Shown here piece by piece: positions 27,170-36,501 of a DNA stretch of 64,000 bases. Origin of the DNA: Prolixibacteraceae bacterium. GTDB lineage: Bacteria > Bacteroidota > Bacteroidia > Bacteroidales > Prolixibacteraceae. Below the pieces are notes generated by a model. It ran no database searches and was not told the DNA's origin. It was given only the letters and a program-made list of their open reading frames with translations. A program made the position numbers and the translations under genes. Each line of letters starts with the position of its first letter. Position 1 is the stretch's first letter. The DNA lies in the NCBI GenBank assembly GCA_019459525.1, contig JAIBEY010000093.1:1-64000 (forward strand), written 5' to 3'.

Positions 27170-28129
27170 TTATTTCTTCAGCTCAAATTTACGGCTTGTT
27201 GATTCTTCCGCAGTGGGAAAATCAGTCGGGACTGGCAGCGTTACTTTACCGGTTGCAGCCCATTGTACCCCACGCAAAAAAGTGGTAATAAAACCAACTC
27301 CTTCGCACGAATAGTCATCGTGTCCGAGCGTGGTATGAAAAATACGACCTTTCCCATAGGTCAAAGCCATCAGAACTGGTTCGTGGCGATCGGTTGGCGC
27401 TTTTCCCGACATATCTTTACCTGTAGCCAAAACGATCATGTTCTCGCCCGGACCACGTAATTTGGCATAGCATTCATCTTTAGTGGTCAACCAAACCTTC
27501 GGCAAACCTTTCGTAATGGGGTGATCAGCAACACGAATGGTAACCGGGACAAGATGTTGCGGTCCATGTGCTCCTGCGCCACCGGGCGTATTGTCACGTA
27601 CCAATTCGCCTTCGTTGGTATAATAAACGTAGGGACCATCTTTCTCTGTTCGGTCACCCCATCCGCCAAGTCCAATCATCTTGTTATACTCGAGCCAGGT
27701 TGGAAAGGAGTTATCGGCAGCATGTACCGAAACAAAACCGCCTCCGTCCTTCATGTATTTCTCAAGAGCTTTTTGCGTAGCTTCGGGCCAATCTGCAGCT
27801 TTCCACCCAAAATTGGAAACTACCACATCATATTTTTTGAACGAAAGAATAAAATCAGGATCAGTTTTTGGTTCTTTCAAATCCTGTGTTTCACCCACCC
27901 CTGCCAAAGGAAGATATGCTTTTTCACGTTCTCCCTTCCAGGTAAACTTTGTTCGCTTAATATCCACCGAAAACAAACCTGTTTCTTCCAGGTATTGCTT
28001 CATCATGATGGTCGATTTGGGCCATACTTCATGGTTGTTCTGTCCATCAACAATAAGTACCTTTATTTTGGCCTCGGACGAAAACGATGCCATCAGCATA
28101 CAAACAATACTAAAAAAAAATGTTCTCAT
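27170..28129 (-). CDS. ThuA-like domain protein, exported
   Basis: A 319-residue ThuA-like (trehalose-utilisation type, class I glutamine-amidotransferase-like fold) protein with a signal peptide (MRTFFFSIVCMLMASFSSEA). The fold starts at KIKVLIVDGQNNHEVWPKS (about 22-40). Family motifs are DVVVSNFGWKAADWPEATQ, GGGFVSVHAADNSFPTWLEY (about 130-150), HPITKGLP, and GKGRIFHTTLGHDDYS. It probably binds or processes a carbohydrate in the periplasm; no reaction is established. It is 20 nt from the following FAD protein and 54 nt from a propeller gene, so it belongs to the same transcription unit. Confidence 0.87.
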   Translation of the reverse strand: MRTFFFSIVCMLMASFSSEAKIKVLIVDGQNNHEVWPKSTIMMKQYLEETGLFSVDIKRTKFTWKGEREKAYLPLAGVGETQDLKEPKTDPDFILSFKKYDVVVSNFGWKAADWPEATQKALEKYMKDGGGFVSVHAADNSFPTWLEYNKMIGLGGWGDRTEKDGPYVYYTNEGELVRDNTPGGAGAHGPQHLVPVTIRVADHPITKGLPKVWLTTKDECYAKLRGPGENMIVLATGKDMSGKAPTDRHEPVLMALTYGKGRIFHTTLGHDDYSCEGVGFITTFLRGVQWAATGKVTLPVPTDFPTAEESTSRKFELKK

Positions 28130-28149
28130 AGCAGGTTATTTTAGATTTA

Positions 28150-29712
28150 TCAGATTTGTTCTTCCATATTAAACATCGATAGCGCCCCGGTCGGACAAGC
28201 TTTGGCAACTAGTTCTGCCGTTTTTTCCAATCCTCTTTGAACGCTTTCGTTGAACGGAACGCCCACTTTCACGTCGAATCCCCGGCCAATAAAAGTAAAA
28301 CCGAATTCTTCCTGATGCTGGCGGGTTAAGCGCACACAAATACCACATTTAATGCACTTATTGGGTTCGTAAACAATGCCTTCGCGGTGAATGAATTTTT
28401 CCACATTCCAGCGTTCGTCGCTCTGAAAACGTTTCTGAACAGCCTGATACCGGTCAGATAATTCGCGCAAAACGCACGACTCCGGATTGCGGCAATCGCA
28501 ATGCATACAGCGTTTGGCTTCCCGAATGGCATCTTCGCGGGTAAATCCAGATTTATCAGCTTTTTGGCGCGGCGCAGTTTCCGAATCTTTCTTATACTGA
28601 ATAAACTCGACTTCAGCCAACCTGCCGAATTTGGAATTAAACCGCTCCGGATATCCTGAAACTTCAGCAGTTTTGAAATAATTATCGATAACAGTGGCTA
28701 CCTCCTTCCCTTGTCCAACCGAACGCACGGCCAGTTTGGAAGCCCGAAGTGTATTCCCAACAGCAAAAACTTTTGGAATCGAAGTCTGGTAACTGGATTT
28801 ATTAGCAATAATTCCAGCCTTGGTGACTTTTAGTCCGAATGCAGAACTTTCTTCCGGAATAGTTCCGTTGGCTACAACAACAGCGTCAAACTCGCTTTGT
28901 AATTCAGCAAAACGGTTGTCATTAATTGTTTCATTCAATCGAATCTGAACGCCGGTAGCCACGATTTGAGCCACTTCCTGTTCAACGACTTCCGAAGGTA
29001 ATATTTCCTGATCGATCTGAAGCAATTCACCGCCAGCTTTGCTGTTCTTTTCAAAAATGACTGCCTGATGACCTTTAATCTGCAAATAATATGCAGCAGC
29101 CAATCCGGCAGGCCCAGCACCAATAATGGCTACCTTTTTGCCTGAAAATTCGGCCAGTTGCGGCTGATATGGATTCTCACTCTTCAAGTCTTCGTCGCCC
29201 ACATATCGTTTCAGCAAACAAATAGAAACCGCTTCGTCCACCTGTTTGCGGCGACAACCAGCCTCACATGGAGCCGGACAAATTCGTCCCAGAATGGAGG
29301 GCAAAGCGATGTCGCGTTTCACCACTTCAAGTGCCTTTGCAAAATCGCCTTTGGCAATCAGACGATTCATCAGCGGAATGTTCATGTGCGCCGGACAAAC
29401 CAACTGGCAAGGCGCTTCGCAGTCGCCCACATGTTCGCTCAACAACAGTTCCAGCGCAGCTTTCCGCGATTCGATCGTTTCCTCATCGCTGGTGATGATC
29501 GATTGTCCTTCGAAAGCAGGTGTAGAACACGAAGCGAAAAACCGTCCGTTCTTAGCGTCTTTCACCAGACAAATCATGCACGAGGTGAAATGCTCGGTTC
29601 CTTCCAAATAGCACATGGTCGGAATTTCAATTCCAACCGATTTGGCAGCCTGCCATACTGAAGTGCCAGCAGGAACTTCAACGGAGCGATTATCTATAGT
29701 TAATTTTATCAT
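28150..29712 (-). CDS. 2Fe-2S / GltD-like flavoprotein with 4Fe-4S sites
   Basis: A 520-residue cytoplasmic iron-sulfur flavoprotein. An N-terminal 2Fe-2S ferredoxin domain holds C34, C45, C48 and C62. A Cys-rich bridge (HVGDCEAPCQLVCPAHMN, ICPAPCEAGCRRK) of the GltD/DPYD type follows. The dinucleotide-binding fold has the FAD GxGxxG in AIIGAGPAGLAAAYY (about 194-208). Near the C-terminus are CMHCDCRNPESC and CIKCGIC, with a lone CPTGA closing one cluster. It resembles the GltD-like subunit of electron-bifurcating transhydrogenases (Nfn/Stn type, from memory). It pairs with the NuoEF-like protein 276 nt upstream. It probably moves electrons between NAD(P)H and ferredoxin; exact chemistry is inferred. 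Confidence 0.85.
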   Translation of the reverse strand: MIKLTIDNRSVEVPAGTSVWQAAKSVGIEIPTMCYLEGTEHFTSCMICLVKDAKNGRFFASCSTPAFEGQSIITSDEETIESRKAALELLLSEHVGDCEAPCQLVCPAHMNIPLMNRLIAKGDFAKALEVVKRDIALPSILGRICPAPCEAGCRRKQVDEAVSICLLKRYVGDEDLKSENPYQPQLAEFSGKKVAIIGAGPAGLAAAYYLQIKGHQAVIFEKNSKAGGELLQIDQEILPSEVVEQEVAQIVATGVQIRLNETINDNRFAELQSEFDAVVVANGTIPEESSAFGLKVTKAGIIANKSSYQTSIPKVFAVGNTLRASKLAVRSVGQGKEVATVIDNYFKTAEVSGYPERFNSKFGRLAEVEFIQYKKDSETAPRQKADKSGFTREDAIREAKRCMHCDCRNPESCVLRELSDRYQAVQKRFQSDERWNVEKFIHREGIVYEPNKCIKCGICVRLTRQHQEEFGFTFIGRGFDVKVGVPFNESVQRGLEKTAELVAKACPTGALSMFNMEEQI

Positions 29713-29850
29713 TTTCTTTTGTGTTCTTCCATCCCTGACAGGGTTTGAAAACCAGTCATGTCTAATTTATAAACTTTATTCATTGCGGCGCATACAATAT
29801 TTTCTTTTCAAACTTGATTACTGGATGCGCCTTGTGTTCTATACTATTTC

Positions 29851-29909
29851 TACCCACGGGTTTACACCCGCGATCATTAACATTCGACTCCTTCGGAGTC
29901 TGAAAAACT
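29851..29909. repeat. Two-hairpin REP-like element, copy 1
   Basis: Hairpin 1 is CGGGT-TTAC-ACCCG (29857-29870). A 15-nt A/T-rich linker follows, then hairpin 2, GACTCC-TTC-GGAGTC (29886-29900). The same architecture appears at 34435 and 36801. The gap before it (29713-29850) holds a smaller CCCTGACAGGG hairpin and no ORF. Confidence 0.65.
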
Positions 29910-29952
29910 TTCAATATTCAATGTCAAAATTTCAATTTCCAAAACCTTCGCG

Positions 29953-29987
29953 ACCGAAAACTTGGAACCTGAAACCTGAAACTTGGA
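29953..29987. repeat. 7-bp-word array (CTTGAAA type)
   Basis: Five heptamers in phase: CCGAAAA, CTTGGAA, CCTGAAA, CCTGAAA, CTTGGAA. It touches the stop codon of the NuoEF-like gene (29989). Confidence 0.65.
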
Positions 29988-29988
29988 A

Positions 29989-32382
29989 CTACACGATCTC
30001 CACCGCATCAACCGGGCAAACCTGCTTGCAGGCGTCGCATTTAATACAAAGATCGGTGATGACTTCGTGCTTTTCGTGTGGCTTGAACAAAATCGCATTG
30101 GTTGGGCATTTCTGCGCACACTTGGTACAGCCGATGCACAAATCGTTGATCTGATATTTAATCAGGCTTTGACATTTACCCGACGGACATTTGCCATTGA
30201 TGTGTGCAATATATTCTTCCCTGAAATATTTCAAAGTCGATAAAATTGGGTTTGGCGCCGATTTTCCCAGTCCGCACAAACTTCCTTTTTTGGTCCAGCC
30301 TGCCAGGTATTCCAGTTCGTCCAAATCTTTCAAAGTACCTTTTCCAGTTGTAATTTTTGTCAGTATGTCGAGCATTCGTTTGGTTCCGATACGGCAGAAA
30401 GTACATTTTCCGCAGGATTCATTCTGGGTAAACGACAGAAAATAGCGGGCAATGTCCACCATACAATCATCTTCATCCAAAACAACCAACCCGCCCGAGC
30501 CCATCATCGCCCCAACTTGCAGTAAGGATTCGTAATCGACCGGTGTATCATACAATTCCGCAGGCACACAGCCTCCGGAAGGTCCGCCAATTTGTACCGC
30601 TTTAAATTTTTTGCCGTTCTGAACGCCTCCGCCTATTTCTTCCACAATTTGCCGAACAGTAATTCCCATCGGGACTTCAATCAATCCGCCACGGTTCACC
30701 TTTCCGGCCAAAGCAAAAACCTTGGTTCCTTTACTGGTTCCACGGCCAATACCTGCAAATTTGCCCGATCCTTCGCGAATGATATACGAAACCTGTGCAA
30801 AAGTCTCGGTATTGTTGATCAGTGTGGGTTGTTTCCACAAGCCGCTCACAGCCGGGAATGGCGGACGAATACGAGGAAATCCGCGTTCACCTTCAATGGA
30901 AGCCATCATGGCCGACTCTTCGCCGCACACAAAAGCACCGGCACCTTCGTAAATGGTCATGTCGAACGAAAATCCGCTTCCAATGATGTTTTCGCCGAGA
31001 TAATTTTTCTCACGACAATAAATGAGCGCCTGCCGGATGCGTTTTACCGCCAAGGGATATTCGGCTCGGATGTATAGAAATCCCTGTGTGGCGCCCACTG
31101 CTTTAGCAGCAATAACAGCTCCTTCAATCACGCGGTATGGATACGATTCAAGTAACATCCGGTCCATAAAAGCACCCGGATCGCCTTCATCGCCATTCAC
31201 AATCAGGTATTTTACATCCGATTTATTTTCGGCCACCAGGCTCCATTTCAGGCCGGTTGGGAAACCAGCACCTCCCCGCCCCCGCAGCCCGCTATCTTTG
31301 ATAGTCTGTATTATTTCTTCCGGCGAAAGTTCAGTCAGACAGGTTTTCATCGCGGCAAAACCTTCGTGCTTCTTGTATTCCTCAATGTCGAGAGGATTGA
31401 TAATGCCGCGGTATTGCGTGGCAATTGGAATCTGTCGATCCAGAAAATCGGACACCTGTTTTTCGCGCGCATCAATTGAATATTGCTTTACACCATCCCA
31501 AACGGTGTCGGTCTGCACACTCTCGAAGAACTTGTAAACGCTGCTTTTCAGCATTCCAAACGTGCTTTGAGGTTTAAAATGATTGGCGATAATACCGGCA
31601 ATATCCTCCGGTTTCACCTTGGCGTACAGCGTTGATTTTTCATTCTTCGGAAACACCTCAACCAACGGAACCTGATGACACATGCCCACACAGCCCACAT
31701 TTTTCAGGCTGATTTTGATTCCGGTATCGGCAATTGTTTCTTCCACGGCTTTTTTAACGTCTTCACTTCCGGAAGCCACACAGCACGAACCCAATCCAAT
31801 GCGGATTTCGCCCTGAATTTCCTGTCCGTCCACATTCCGGAACAAGCCTTTTTTCGCTCCTGAAATTCCGGCGTGTTTCTCGAAATCGGCCAGCACATTG
31901 CCAACCTTATCGGAAGCGACATGACCGTAGGTAATTTCATCGATCTGAACCACCGGCGCCAACGTACAGCACCCGAGGCACGACACTTTTTCGATGGTAT
32001 ATTTTCGTGAAGCATCGGTTTCTTCGTGCCCGGTCAGGTTAAAATGACGGCGGAAAGCATCGTAAACCTGGCCCGCACCTTTCACGTGACAAGCCGTTCC
32101 GACACAAACTTTAATAATGTGTTCGCCAACGGGTTGCATTCGGAACTGCGAATAAAATGAAGCCACCCCGACGATCTGTTCAGGAGTAATTTCGGTCTTT
32201 TCGCAAACGTATTTTAACGCTTCCTCCGGAAGATAATTGTATGTATTTTGAATCGCCTGCAAAATCGGAATGACGGATTTTCCCTCCACACCTTTTTCAG
32301 CGATGATCTGATCAACAGATTGTTGTATGTTCGTTTCGTTGTTCACGTTATAATTTTCAAATTTATTTTGATTTGCGATCAA
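29989..32382 (-). CDS. Fused NuoE-NuoF-ferredoxin NADH-oxidising flavoprotein
   Basis: A 797-residue fusion. NuoE-like thioredoxin fold with 2Fe-2S Cys at 93, 98, 135 and 139; a second ferredoxin-like domain (about 190-270, GSCCVASG and VGCVGMCHQVP); a NuoF core with the FMN/NADH loops GLRGRGGAGFPTGLKW and NGDEGDPGAFMDRMLLE; an SLBB segment; the 4Fe-4S motif SCGKCTFCRIGTKRMLD; and a C-terminal two-cluster ferredoxin (CIGCTKCAQKCP, CIKCDACKQVCP). Such proteins accept electrons from NADH and feed ferredoxin or bifurcating partners in the cytoplasm (HydB/StnB-like). No hydrogenase, formate dehydrogenase or complex I membrane subunit is nearby. The likely partner is the GltD-like protein downstream. 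Confidence 0.9.
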   Translation of the reverse strand: MIANQNKFENYNVNNETNIQQSVDQIIAEKGVEGKSVIPILQAIQNTYNYLPEEALKYVCEKTEITPEQIVGVASFYSQFRMQPVGEHIIKVCVGTACHVKGAGQVYDAFRRHFNLTGHEETDASRKYTIEKVSCLGCCTLAPVVQIDEITYGHVASDKVGNVLADFEKHAGISGAKKGLFRNVDGQEIQGEIRIGLGSCCVASGSEDVKKAVEETIADTGIKISLKNVGCVGMCHQVPLVEVFPKNEKSTLYAKVKPEDIAGIIANHFKPQSTFGMLKSSVYKFFESVQTDTVWDGVKQYSIDAREKQVSDFLDRQIPIATQYRGIINPLDIEEYKKHEGFAAMKTCLTELSPEEIIQTIKDSGLRGRGGAGFPTGLKWSLVAENKSDVKYLIVNGDEGDPGAFMDRMLLESYPYRVIEGAVIAAKAVGATQGFLYIRAEYPLAVKRIRQALIYCREKNYLGENIIGSGFSFDMTIYEGAGAFVCGEESAMMASIEGERGFPRIRPPFPAVSGLWKQPTLINNTETFAQVSYIIREGSGKFAGIGRGTSKGTKVFALAGKVNRGGLIEVPMGITVRQIVEEIGGGVQNGKKFKAVQIGGPSGGCVPAELYDTPVDYESLLQVGAMMGSGGLVVLDEDDCMVDIARYFLSFTQNESCGKCTFCRIGTKRMLDILTKITTGKGTLKDLDELEYLAGWTKKGSLCGLGKSAPNPILSTLKYFREEYIAHINGKCPSGKCQSLIKYQINDLCIGCTKCAQKCPTNAILFKPHEKHEVITDLCIKCDACKQVCPVDAVEIV

Positions 32383-32445
32383 CGATTAACGATCAAGGAT
32401 TTGCGATGTTCCTTCCTAAATCGTTAATCTGTAATCGTTAATCTT
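32372..32445. repeat. 7-bp-word array with inverted arms (TTAACGA type)
   Basis: The left arm has five heptamers (TTTGCGA, TCAACGA, TTAACGA, TCAAGGA, TTTGCGA from 32372). The right arm has four (AAATCGT, TAATCTG, TAATCGT, TAATCTT from 32418) complementary to them. It ends 7 bp before the stop codon of the next gene. Confidence 0.7.
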
Positions 32446-32451
32446 AATTCT

Positions 32452-34296
32452 CTATTTCGCCCCCAAACAATACAAATTATTCATCCCCCTCAAGTACACC
32501 TTTCCATCTGCAAACACAGGTGAACAGACCGATTTTTCTCCGAGTTCAGGAGTTCCGATCTTTTGGTATTCTTTGGTTGCCTTTACAATGTGCGTTTTGC
32601 CCGACATATCGGTGATGTAAACCTTTCCGTCGGCATAAACTGGCGATGAATAAAAAGCATCTCCATATTCCTGTTCCCAGTGTTTCTCTCCGGTTTTGGC
32701 ATCCAGACAGGCAAAAACGCCGTAAGTGGTGGCAATGTACAACAAGCCGTTTACGGCCAGCGGACTAGAAACTTCAGGCAAATATTCGTCGGCTTCCCAA
32801 ACAATTTCAGGAGTTGCACCTATTTTTATCCCAACCAGTTTCGCGTATTCGTTGGCAGCAAACACCATCCCGTCGGCGTATCCGGCCGATGGGCCAACTT
32901 CTCCGGAAAGACAGGCAATATTCCAAAGTTCTTTCCCTGTTTGTGGATCGTAACCATTCACATTCGGATTAGTGGTCAGGATCACTTCTGTGCGACTTCC
33001 GGTATTGACCAAAATAGGCGACGACCATGATATTTTTGAACTGCGGGCGGTTTCCCAGGCGGTAGTTCCGGTTTGCGTGTCCAAAGCCATTAATTTACCT
33101 GACCGGTTGGTATCGTATTGAATCAGCAACTTGTCTTTGTAAATGATCAGCGATGAACCGTGTCCGTAGTGATTATCTGGAACGCCGAGATTGCGGGCCC
33201 ACAAACGTTTTCCGCTCAAATCGAGAGCAATTACGTCGCCAGTCGCAAAAATGGCAAAAACGGCACGACCATCAGTAGCCATGGTTGGAGCAGCTAAACC
33301 GGTATCAGCCGTTACTTTGGGTGCCGAGGCCGGAGAACCCTGAATGTTGTCAGCAGCAGCTTCCCACATCAATTTCCCGGTGTTTTTATCGTAACAATAA
33401 ACCATTCGCGCCTGGGCATCGGCACCAGTCACAAACAACTGATTTCCCCAAATGATGGGTGAGCTAAATCCCGATTTGGGCACTTTCACTTTCCATACTA
33501 CATTTTTACCTCCGGCGCCATTCCAGTCGGTTGGCGTATTCTTTTGTGATGAGACTCCAATTCCTTCAGCACCACGGAAAAACGGGTAATTGGCCTTTAA
33601 CTGTGCCAATGTTGGGATGCCTGCAGGTGTGGCAGCAGGTGTTTCCGTAGCATTTGCATTTGCAGCAGGAACATCAGTAACGACAGGATTTTCTGCAGCA
33701 ACAATATTTCCGGAAGAAGCGGCAGAATCGGCAGGAACTGAAACCTGTTGAGTCTGGGCAGAAGCTGAAATTTCAGCAGGCTGTTCTTCCTGAACAACGA
33801 TATTTTCGTCCACCATATATTTTTTCAACGAATTGGAAGACAAAAATCCGGAAGCCAGCGCCAATACAATCAAGCCCGCACCAACATAAATAACCCACTT
33901 TTGAGCAACAGCTTTGTCCAATTCATTTACTTTTTCAACACTGTCGATTTCGTTCAGTTTCGATTTGGCCGACAATACAAAGCGCACAGCCAGAATTGAA
34001 ATAATGACGCCAAGGAACATGAGGTAGATTCCGGTGCGCAGTTGCCACTGACTGGTAAAATAGGCTTTTCGGGCCATCAGGTCGAAGGCGCGAATTTCGG
34101 CTTTGAGGGTCTCATCTCCCGGACTTTGACTTAGCCGTTTGACCAGCGCCGGAATTGTTTTGTTGTCAATCGGGTCGTTCAGGCTGGTCTGCACAAAATT
34201 GGCAATCAACAAAACAGCCATAATGATGGCAAAGCCTGCAGCTATCCAGCCAATGCGTTGTGCCAATTTAATTTTATCGTTTTTTGAGATGTTCAT
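32452..34296 (-). CDS. Membrane-anchored PQQ-like beta-propeller (copy 2)
   Basis: A 614-residue protein with an unusual architecture: transmembrane segments at about 13-32, 86-107 and 135-156, a Pro/Ala/Thr/Val-rich linker (about 165-235), then a beta-propeller of about 375 residues facing the periplasm. The propeller carries docking units such as VYCYDKNTGKLMWEAAAD, ALDLSGKRLWARNLG and GLLYIATTYGVFACLDAKTG. Membrane anchoring and a flexible arm suggest it docks to a membrane complex, plausibly the NapH-like protein next door. No cofactor-binding catalytic residues can be identified. It is upstream of the NuoEF-like gene, with a word array in between. Confidence 0.85.
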   Translation of the reverse strand: MNISKNDKIKLAQRIGWIAAGFAIIMAVLLIANFVQTSLNDPIDNKTIPALVKRLSQSPGDETLKAEIRAFDLMARKAYFTSQWQLRTGIYLMFLGVIISILAVRFVLSAKSKLNEIDSVEKVNELDKAVAQKWVIYVGAGLIVLALASGFLSSNSLKKYMVDENIVVQEEQPAEISASAQTQQVSVPADSAASSGNIVAAENPVVTDVPAANANATETPAATPAGIPTLAQLKANYPFFRGAEGIGVSSQKNTPTDWNGAGGKNVVWKVKVPKSGFSSPIIWGNQLFVTGADAQARMVYCYDKNTGKLMWEAAADNIQGSPASAPKVTADTGLAAPTMATDGRAVFAIFATGDVIALDLSGKRLWARNLGVPDNHYGHGSSLIIYKDKLLIQYDTNRSGKLMALDTQTGTTAWETARSSKISWSSPILVNTGSRTEVILTTNPNVNGYDPQTGKELWNIACLSGEVGPSAGYADGMVFAANEYAKLVGIKIGATPEIVWEADEYLPEVSSPLAVNGLLYIATTYGVFACLDAKTGEKHWEQEYGDAFYSSPVYADGKVYITDMSGKTHIVKATKEYQKIGTPELGEKSVCSPVFADGKVYLRGMNNLYCLGAK

Positions 34297-34309
34297 TATA
34301 TTTTGTTAT

Positions 34310-34344
34310 TCAGATATTAGATTTTAGACAATAGATTCAAGATA
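34310..34344. repeat. 7-bp-word array (TTAGATT type)
   Basis: Five heptamers in phase: TCAGATA, TTAGATT, TTAGACA, ATAGATT, CAAGATA. Located upstream of the membrane-anchored propeller gene. Confidence 0.55.
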
Positions 34345-34353
34345 TTTATGATC

Positions 34354-34490
34354 AACGTTAATGCTATTCCGTCCGAAAAATGGTTTTTACTTTTTTTATC
34401 ATTCCCCGCGAACGGGTTTTCTTGTTTTCATTTTCCCCGGGGCTTCACCCCGGGTTACCAATATTTCGCTCCTAACGGAACTAAAAACAT
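34354..34490. repeat. Two-hairpin REP-like element, copy 2
   Basis: Starts with ATTCCGTCCGAAA, shared with copy 3. Hairpin 1 is CCCGGGG-CTTCA-CCCCGGG (34436-34454), then a short A/T linker and hairpin 2, GCTCC-TAAC-GGAAC. No ORF. Confidence 0.65.
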
Positions 34491-34507
34491 CTTAACACAA
34501 GCCCCAA

Positions 34508-34542
34508 CATGGAATTTGAAACCTGAAACTTGAAACTCTGTT
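34508..34542. repeat. 7-bp-word array (CTTGAAA type)
   Basis: Words CATGGAA, TTTGAAA, CCTGAAA, CTTGAAA and CTCTGTT in phase. The array runs into the stop codon of the NapH-like gene at 34541. Confidence 0.6.
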
Positions 34543-35809
34543 ACTCCTTCTTCACCGGGCAATAATCCATGCACCTTGCACAGCTCAGGCAGTTGGTTTT
34601 ATTGGGTTCCCAGTCGGTACGTTTCCTGAATTTCGATAAACCGATCAGGCTGGTACCAATGACCAATCCCATAAAACCGCCCAGCATCCAACCGCCCCAA
34701 TAGAACTGACGGCGAATAGCATCAGCTTCCACTACCAATTGTTCAGTCGATTTTCCGGAGCTCATAAAGGTACGCACATCAATATTTTTGGGATCATTCT
34801 TTACTTCAGGATGCTCCACAATTTGTTCGGCCAAATAAACAGTCTGATTAAATCTGGACAATGGCACATGCATCATCGATCCGGCAAAACCGCCGATTCC
34901 GACCCACAATGGCAGAAGTATGAAATAAGTCATCAGACGGTTCACATTGCTGCGGCGTTTTCCGGTTTCAACTACCGGCTCGTCGATGGCTCCAAACGGA
35001 CACGAATTGGAACACAATTTACATTGGATACATGCTGAAGGAGTAATGGTCATATGTTTCGACGAAAACTTCGACATCCAACCCAATAAAACGCCATAGG
35101 GACAGAAAAACCTGCAATATGGACGGGCTACAAACACGCCGACTGCCAGAAATAAGATTCCAAGAATTAACATGTTGTATGGCGCATCGAACCGAAACAG
35201 ACCAACAAACGGATCGTACCGACAAATGATGAATTCGGATTTGGTGGCCACATACAAAACGGCCAACCCGAGGTATAAATACGGAATTAAACCCAGTACT
35301 TTCTGAATCCATTTAGGCAATTCGATGGGTCTTAAAACCACAATATCCTGAATGGCTCCAAGCGGGCAGGCTCCTGCACAGAATGTTCTTCCGAAGAAAA
35401 GCGAAAAAATGAGTGGCAGCAAGAAGAACAGAAGAGCTGTTAACGGGATAGCATACGTGGGATCGACGATGCCGAGTACCACATTCTGAACCGAACCCAC
35501 GGAACAGATACAACCTTCGCGGTAAAAGCCAAAGTACAACAAAGAAAATACCGATGTCCAGAAAACTCCTCTTCTGGAGCGCCTTTTTAGCACAAACCAC
35601 GTAACTACCGACAACACCACAAATAAAATGAACACATCCAGGTATTCCAGAAAAATCATTCGGGGCGATGATGCCGTGGTTGGCGGCTGCGTGTAGCCCG
35701 AATCAAATTCGGGTTTCGGAAAACGCTGCTGTGCATCGGCTGCATAAGATTGAACTGCGGTAAAGAGCAGTATCGAAATCAGTAAAAAGTATCGTTTAAA
35801 TTGGTTCAT
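34541..35809 (-). CDS. NapH-like membrane 4Fe-4S ferredoxin
   Basis: A polytopic iron-sulfur membrane protein of about 422 residues. I start at 35809 because the protein then begins MNQFKRYFLLISILLF, a signal or first membrane segment; the longer upstream start is built from a word array. Five to six membrane segments follow. Cys motifs: EGCICSVGSVQN, the paired CAGACPLGAI and FFCPYGVLLGW typical of NapH/CcoG-type loops, a 4Fe-4S set CIQCKLCSNSCP, and a final CLSCARCMDYCP at the very C-terminus. It probably passes electrons between the quinone pool or periplasm and soluble ferredoxin. It belongs with the NapG-like and small Tat-type proteins upstream. Acceptor unknown. Confidence 0.85.
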   Translation of the reverse strand: MNQFKRYFLLISILLFTAVQSYAADAQQRFPKPEFDSGYTQPPTTASSPRMIFLEYLDVFILFVVLSVVTWFVLKRRSRRGVFWTSVFSLLYFGFYREGCICSVGSVQNVVLGIVDPTYAIPLTALLFFLLPLIFSLFFGRTFCAGACPLGAIQDIVVLRPIELPKWIQKVLGLIPYLYLGLAVLYVATKSEFIICRYDPFVGLFRFDAPYNMLILGILFLAVGVFVARPYCRFFCPYGVLLGWMSKFSSKHMTITPSACIQCKLCSNSCPFGAIDEPVVETGKRRSNVNRLMTYFILLPLWVGIGGFAGSMMHVPLSRFNQTVYLAEQIVEHPEVKNDPKNIDVRTFMSSGKSTEQLVVEADAIRRQFYWGGWMLGGFMGLVIGTSLIGLSKFRKRTDWEPNKTNCLSCARCMDYCPVKKE

Positions 35810-35813
35810 ATGT

Positions 35814-35848
35814 AGTTTCAAGTTCCAAATTTCAAGTTTCGAGTTAAA
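35814..35848. repeat. 7-bp-word array (AGTTTCA type)
   Basis: Five heptamers in phase: AGTTTCA, AGTTCCA, AATTTCA, AGTTTCG, AGTTAAA. It lies in the 98-bp gap between the NapG-like and NapH-like genes. Confidence 0.65.
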
Positions 35849-35907
35849 TTTGCTTGCAGTCTGCACACCACTTTTTCTGGATACTGCGACTGTGACTGCC
35901 CACTTTT

Positions 35908-36501
35908 CTATGCTTTTTTCCCTTTGCCACCTTTAGTAAAATCACCCTTAATTAAGTACGGCGTATCAGCCGGAACACGCTGAATGGCATCAGCAGGACA
36001 AACTCGTGCGATGGCGCAATCGTTACAGTTTTTGCACAAGTTGTGTCGAATCTGCAAATGGAACGATCCGTTTCCAAAAGAGGTACAACCGGCTACACAC
36101 TTGGCACAGCCAATGCACAAATCTTCAATGATTTCGTATTCGTAATAAGGGGCTTCAATAAATTTACGTTTGATGGCGGCAGTTGGGCAAAGCTGGTTCT
36201 CGGCAGCAGTGCTCCGGGCATTCGCATCAGGTTTCAGGTATCCACCGCACAAATCGCAATAGCCGCATAAGGCATAAGCATGCACGCATTTTACTGCAGA
36301 AGGTGTCATCACACATTCATCGGCACAGCGTCCGCACTGCACACATTTGAAAGGATCGATCTGCCAAACCATATCTTTGGGAGTCGCTTTCAGGAACGAA
36401 ATACCAGCCACCCCGCCAAGCGAAACAGCCAGTGCCATTTGCATTCCGCTACGAATAAACCGACGGCGTTCAATGCTTTTGGGTTCTTTATTATCGCTCA
36501 T
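35908..36501 (-). CDS. NapG-like periplasmic polyferredoxin with Tat-type leader
   Basis: A 197-residue polyferredoxin. The N-terminus carries a twin-arginine-like motif, ERRRFIRSG, and a hydrophobic stretch (MALAVSLGGVAGISFL), implying folded export with clusters loaded. Cys motifs in order: CVQCGRCADECVMTPSAVKC, CGYCDLCGG, CIGCAKCVAGC and CKNCNDCAIARVCP, so up to four 4Fe-4S clusters with some atypical spacing. It should act as a periplasmic electron relay with the NapH-like partner 98 nt downstream. Its start overlaps the end of the small Tat-type gene by 11 nt, showing tight co-translation. Confidence 0.87.
   Translation of the reverse strand: MSDNKEPKSIERRRFIRSGMQMALAVSLGGVAGISFLKATPKDMVWQIDPFKCVQCGRCADECVMTPSAVKCVHAYALCGYCDLCGGYLKPDANARSTAAENQLCPTAAIKRKFIEAPYYEYEIIEDLCIGCAKCVAGCTSFGNGSFHLQIRHNLCKNCNDCAIARVCPADAIQRVPADTPYLIKGDFTKGGKGKKA

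Noticed and set aside
27681-28172. 163-codon plus-strand frame opposite the ThuA gene
   Set aside because: Shadow of a firmly identified gene on the other strand; the same holds for other long antisense frames such as 22760-23080 and 31022-31537.
29989-32382. HydABC-type electron-bifurcating hydrogenase
   Set aside because: NuoE/NuoF-like and GltD-like subunits are present, but no [FeFe] H-cluster subunit or hydrogenase maturase is in the window.
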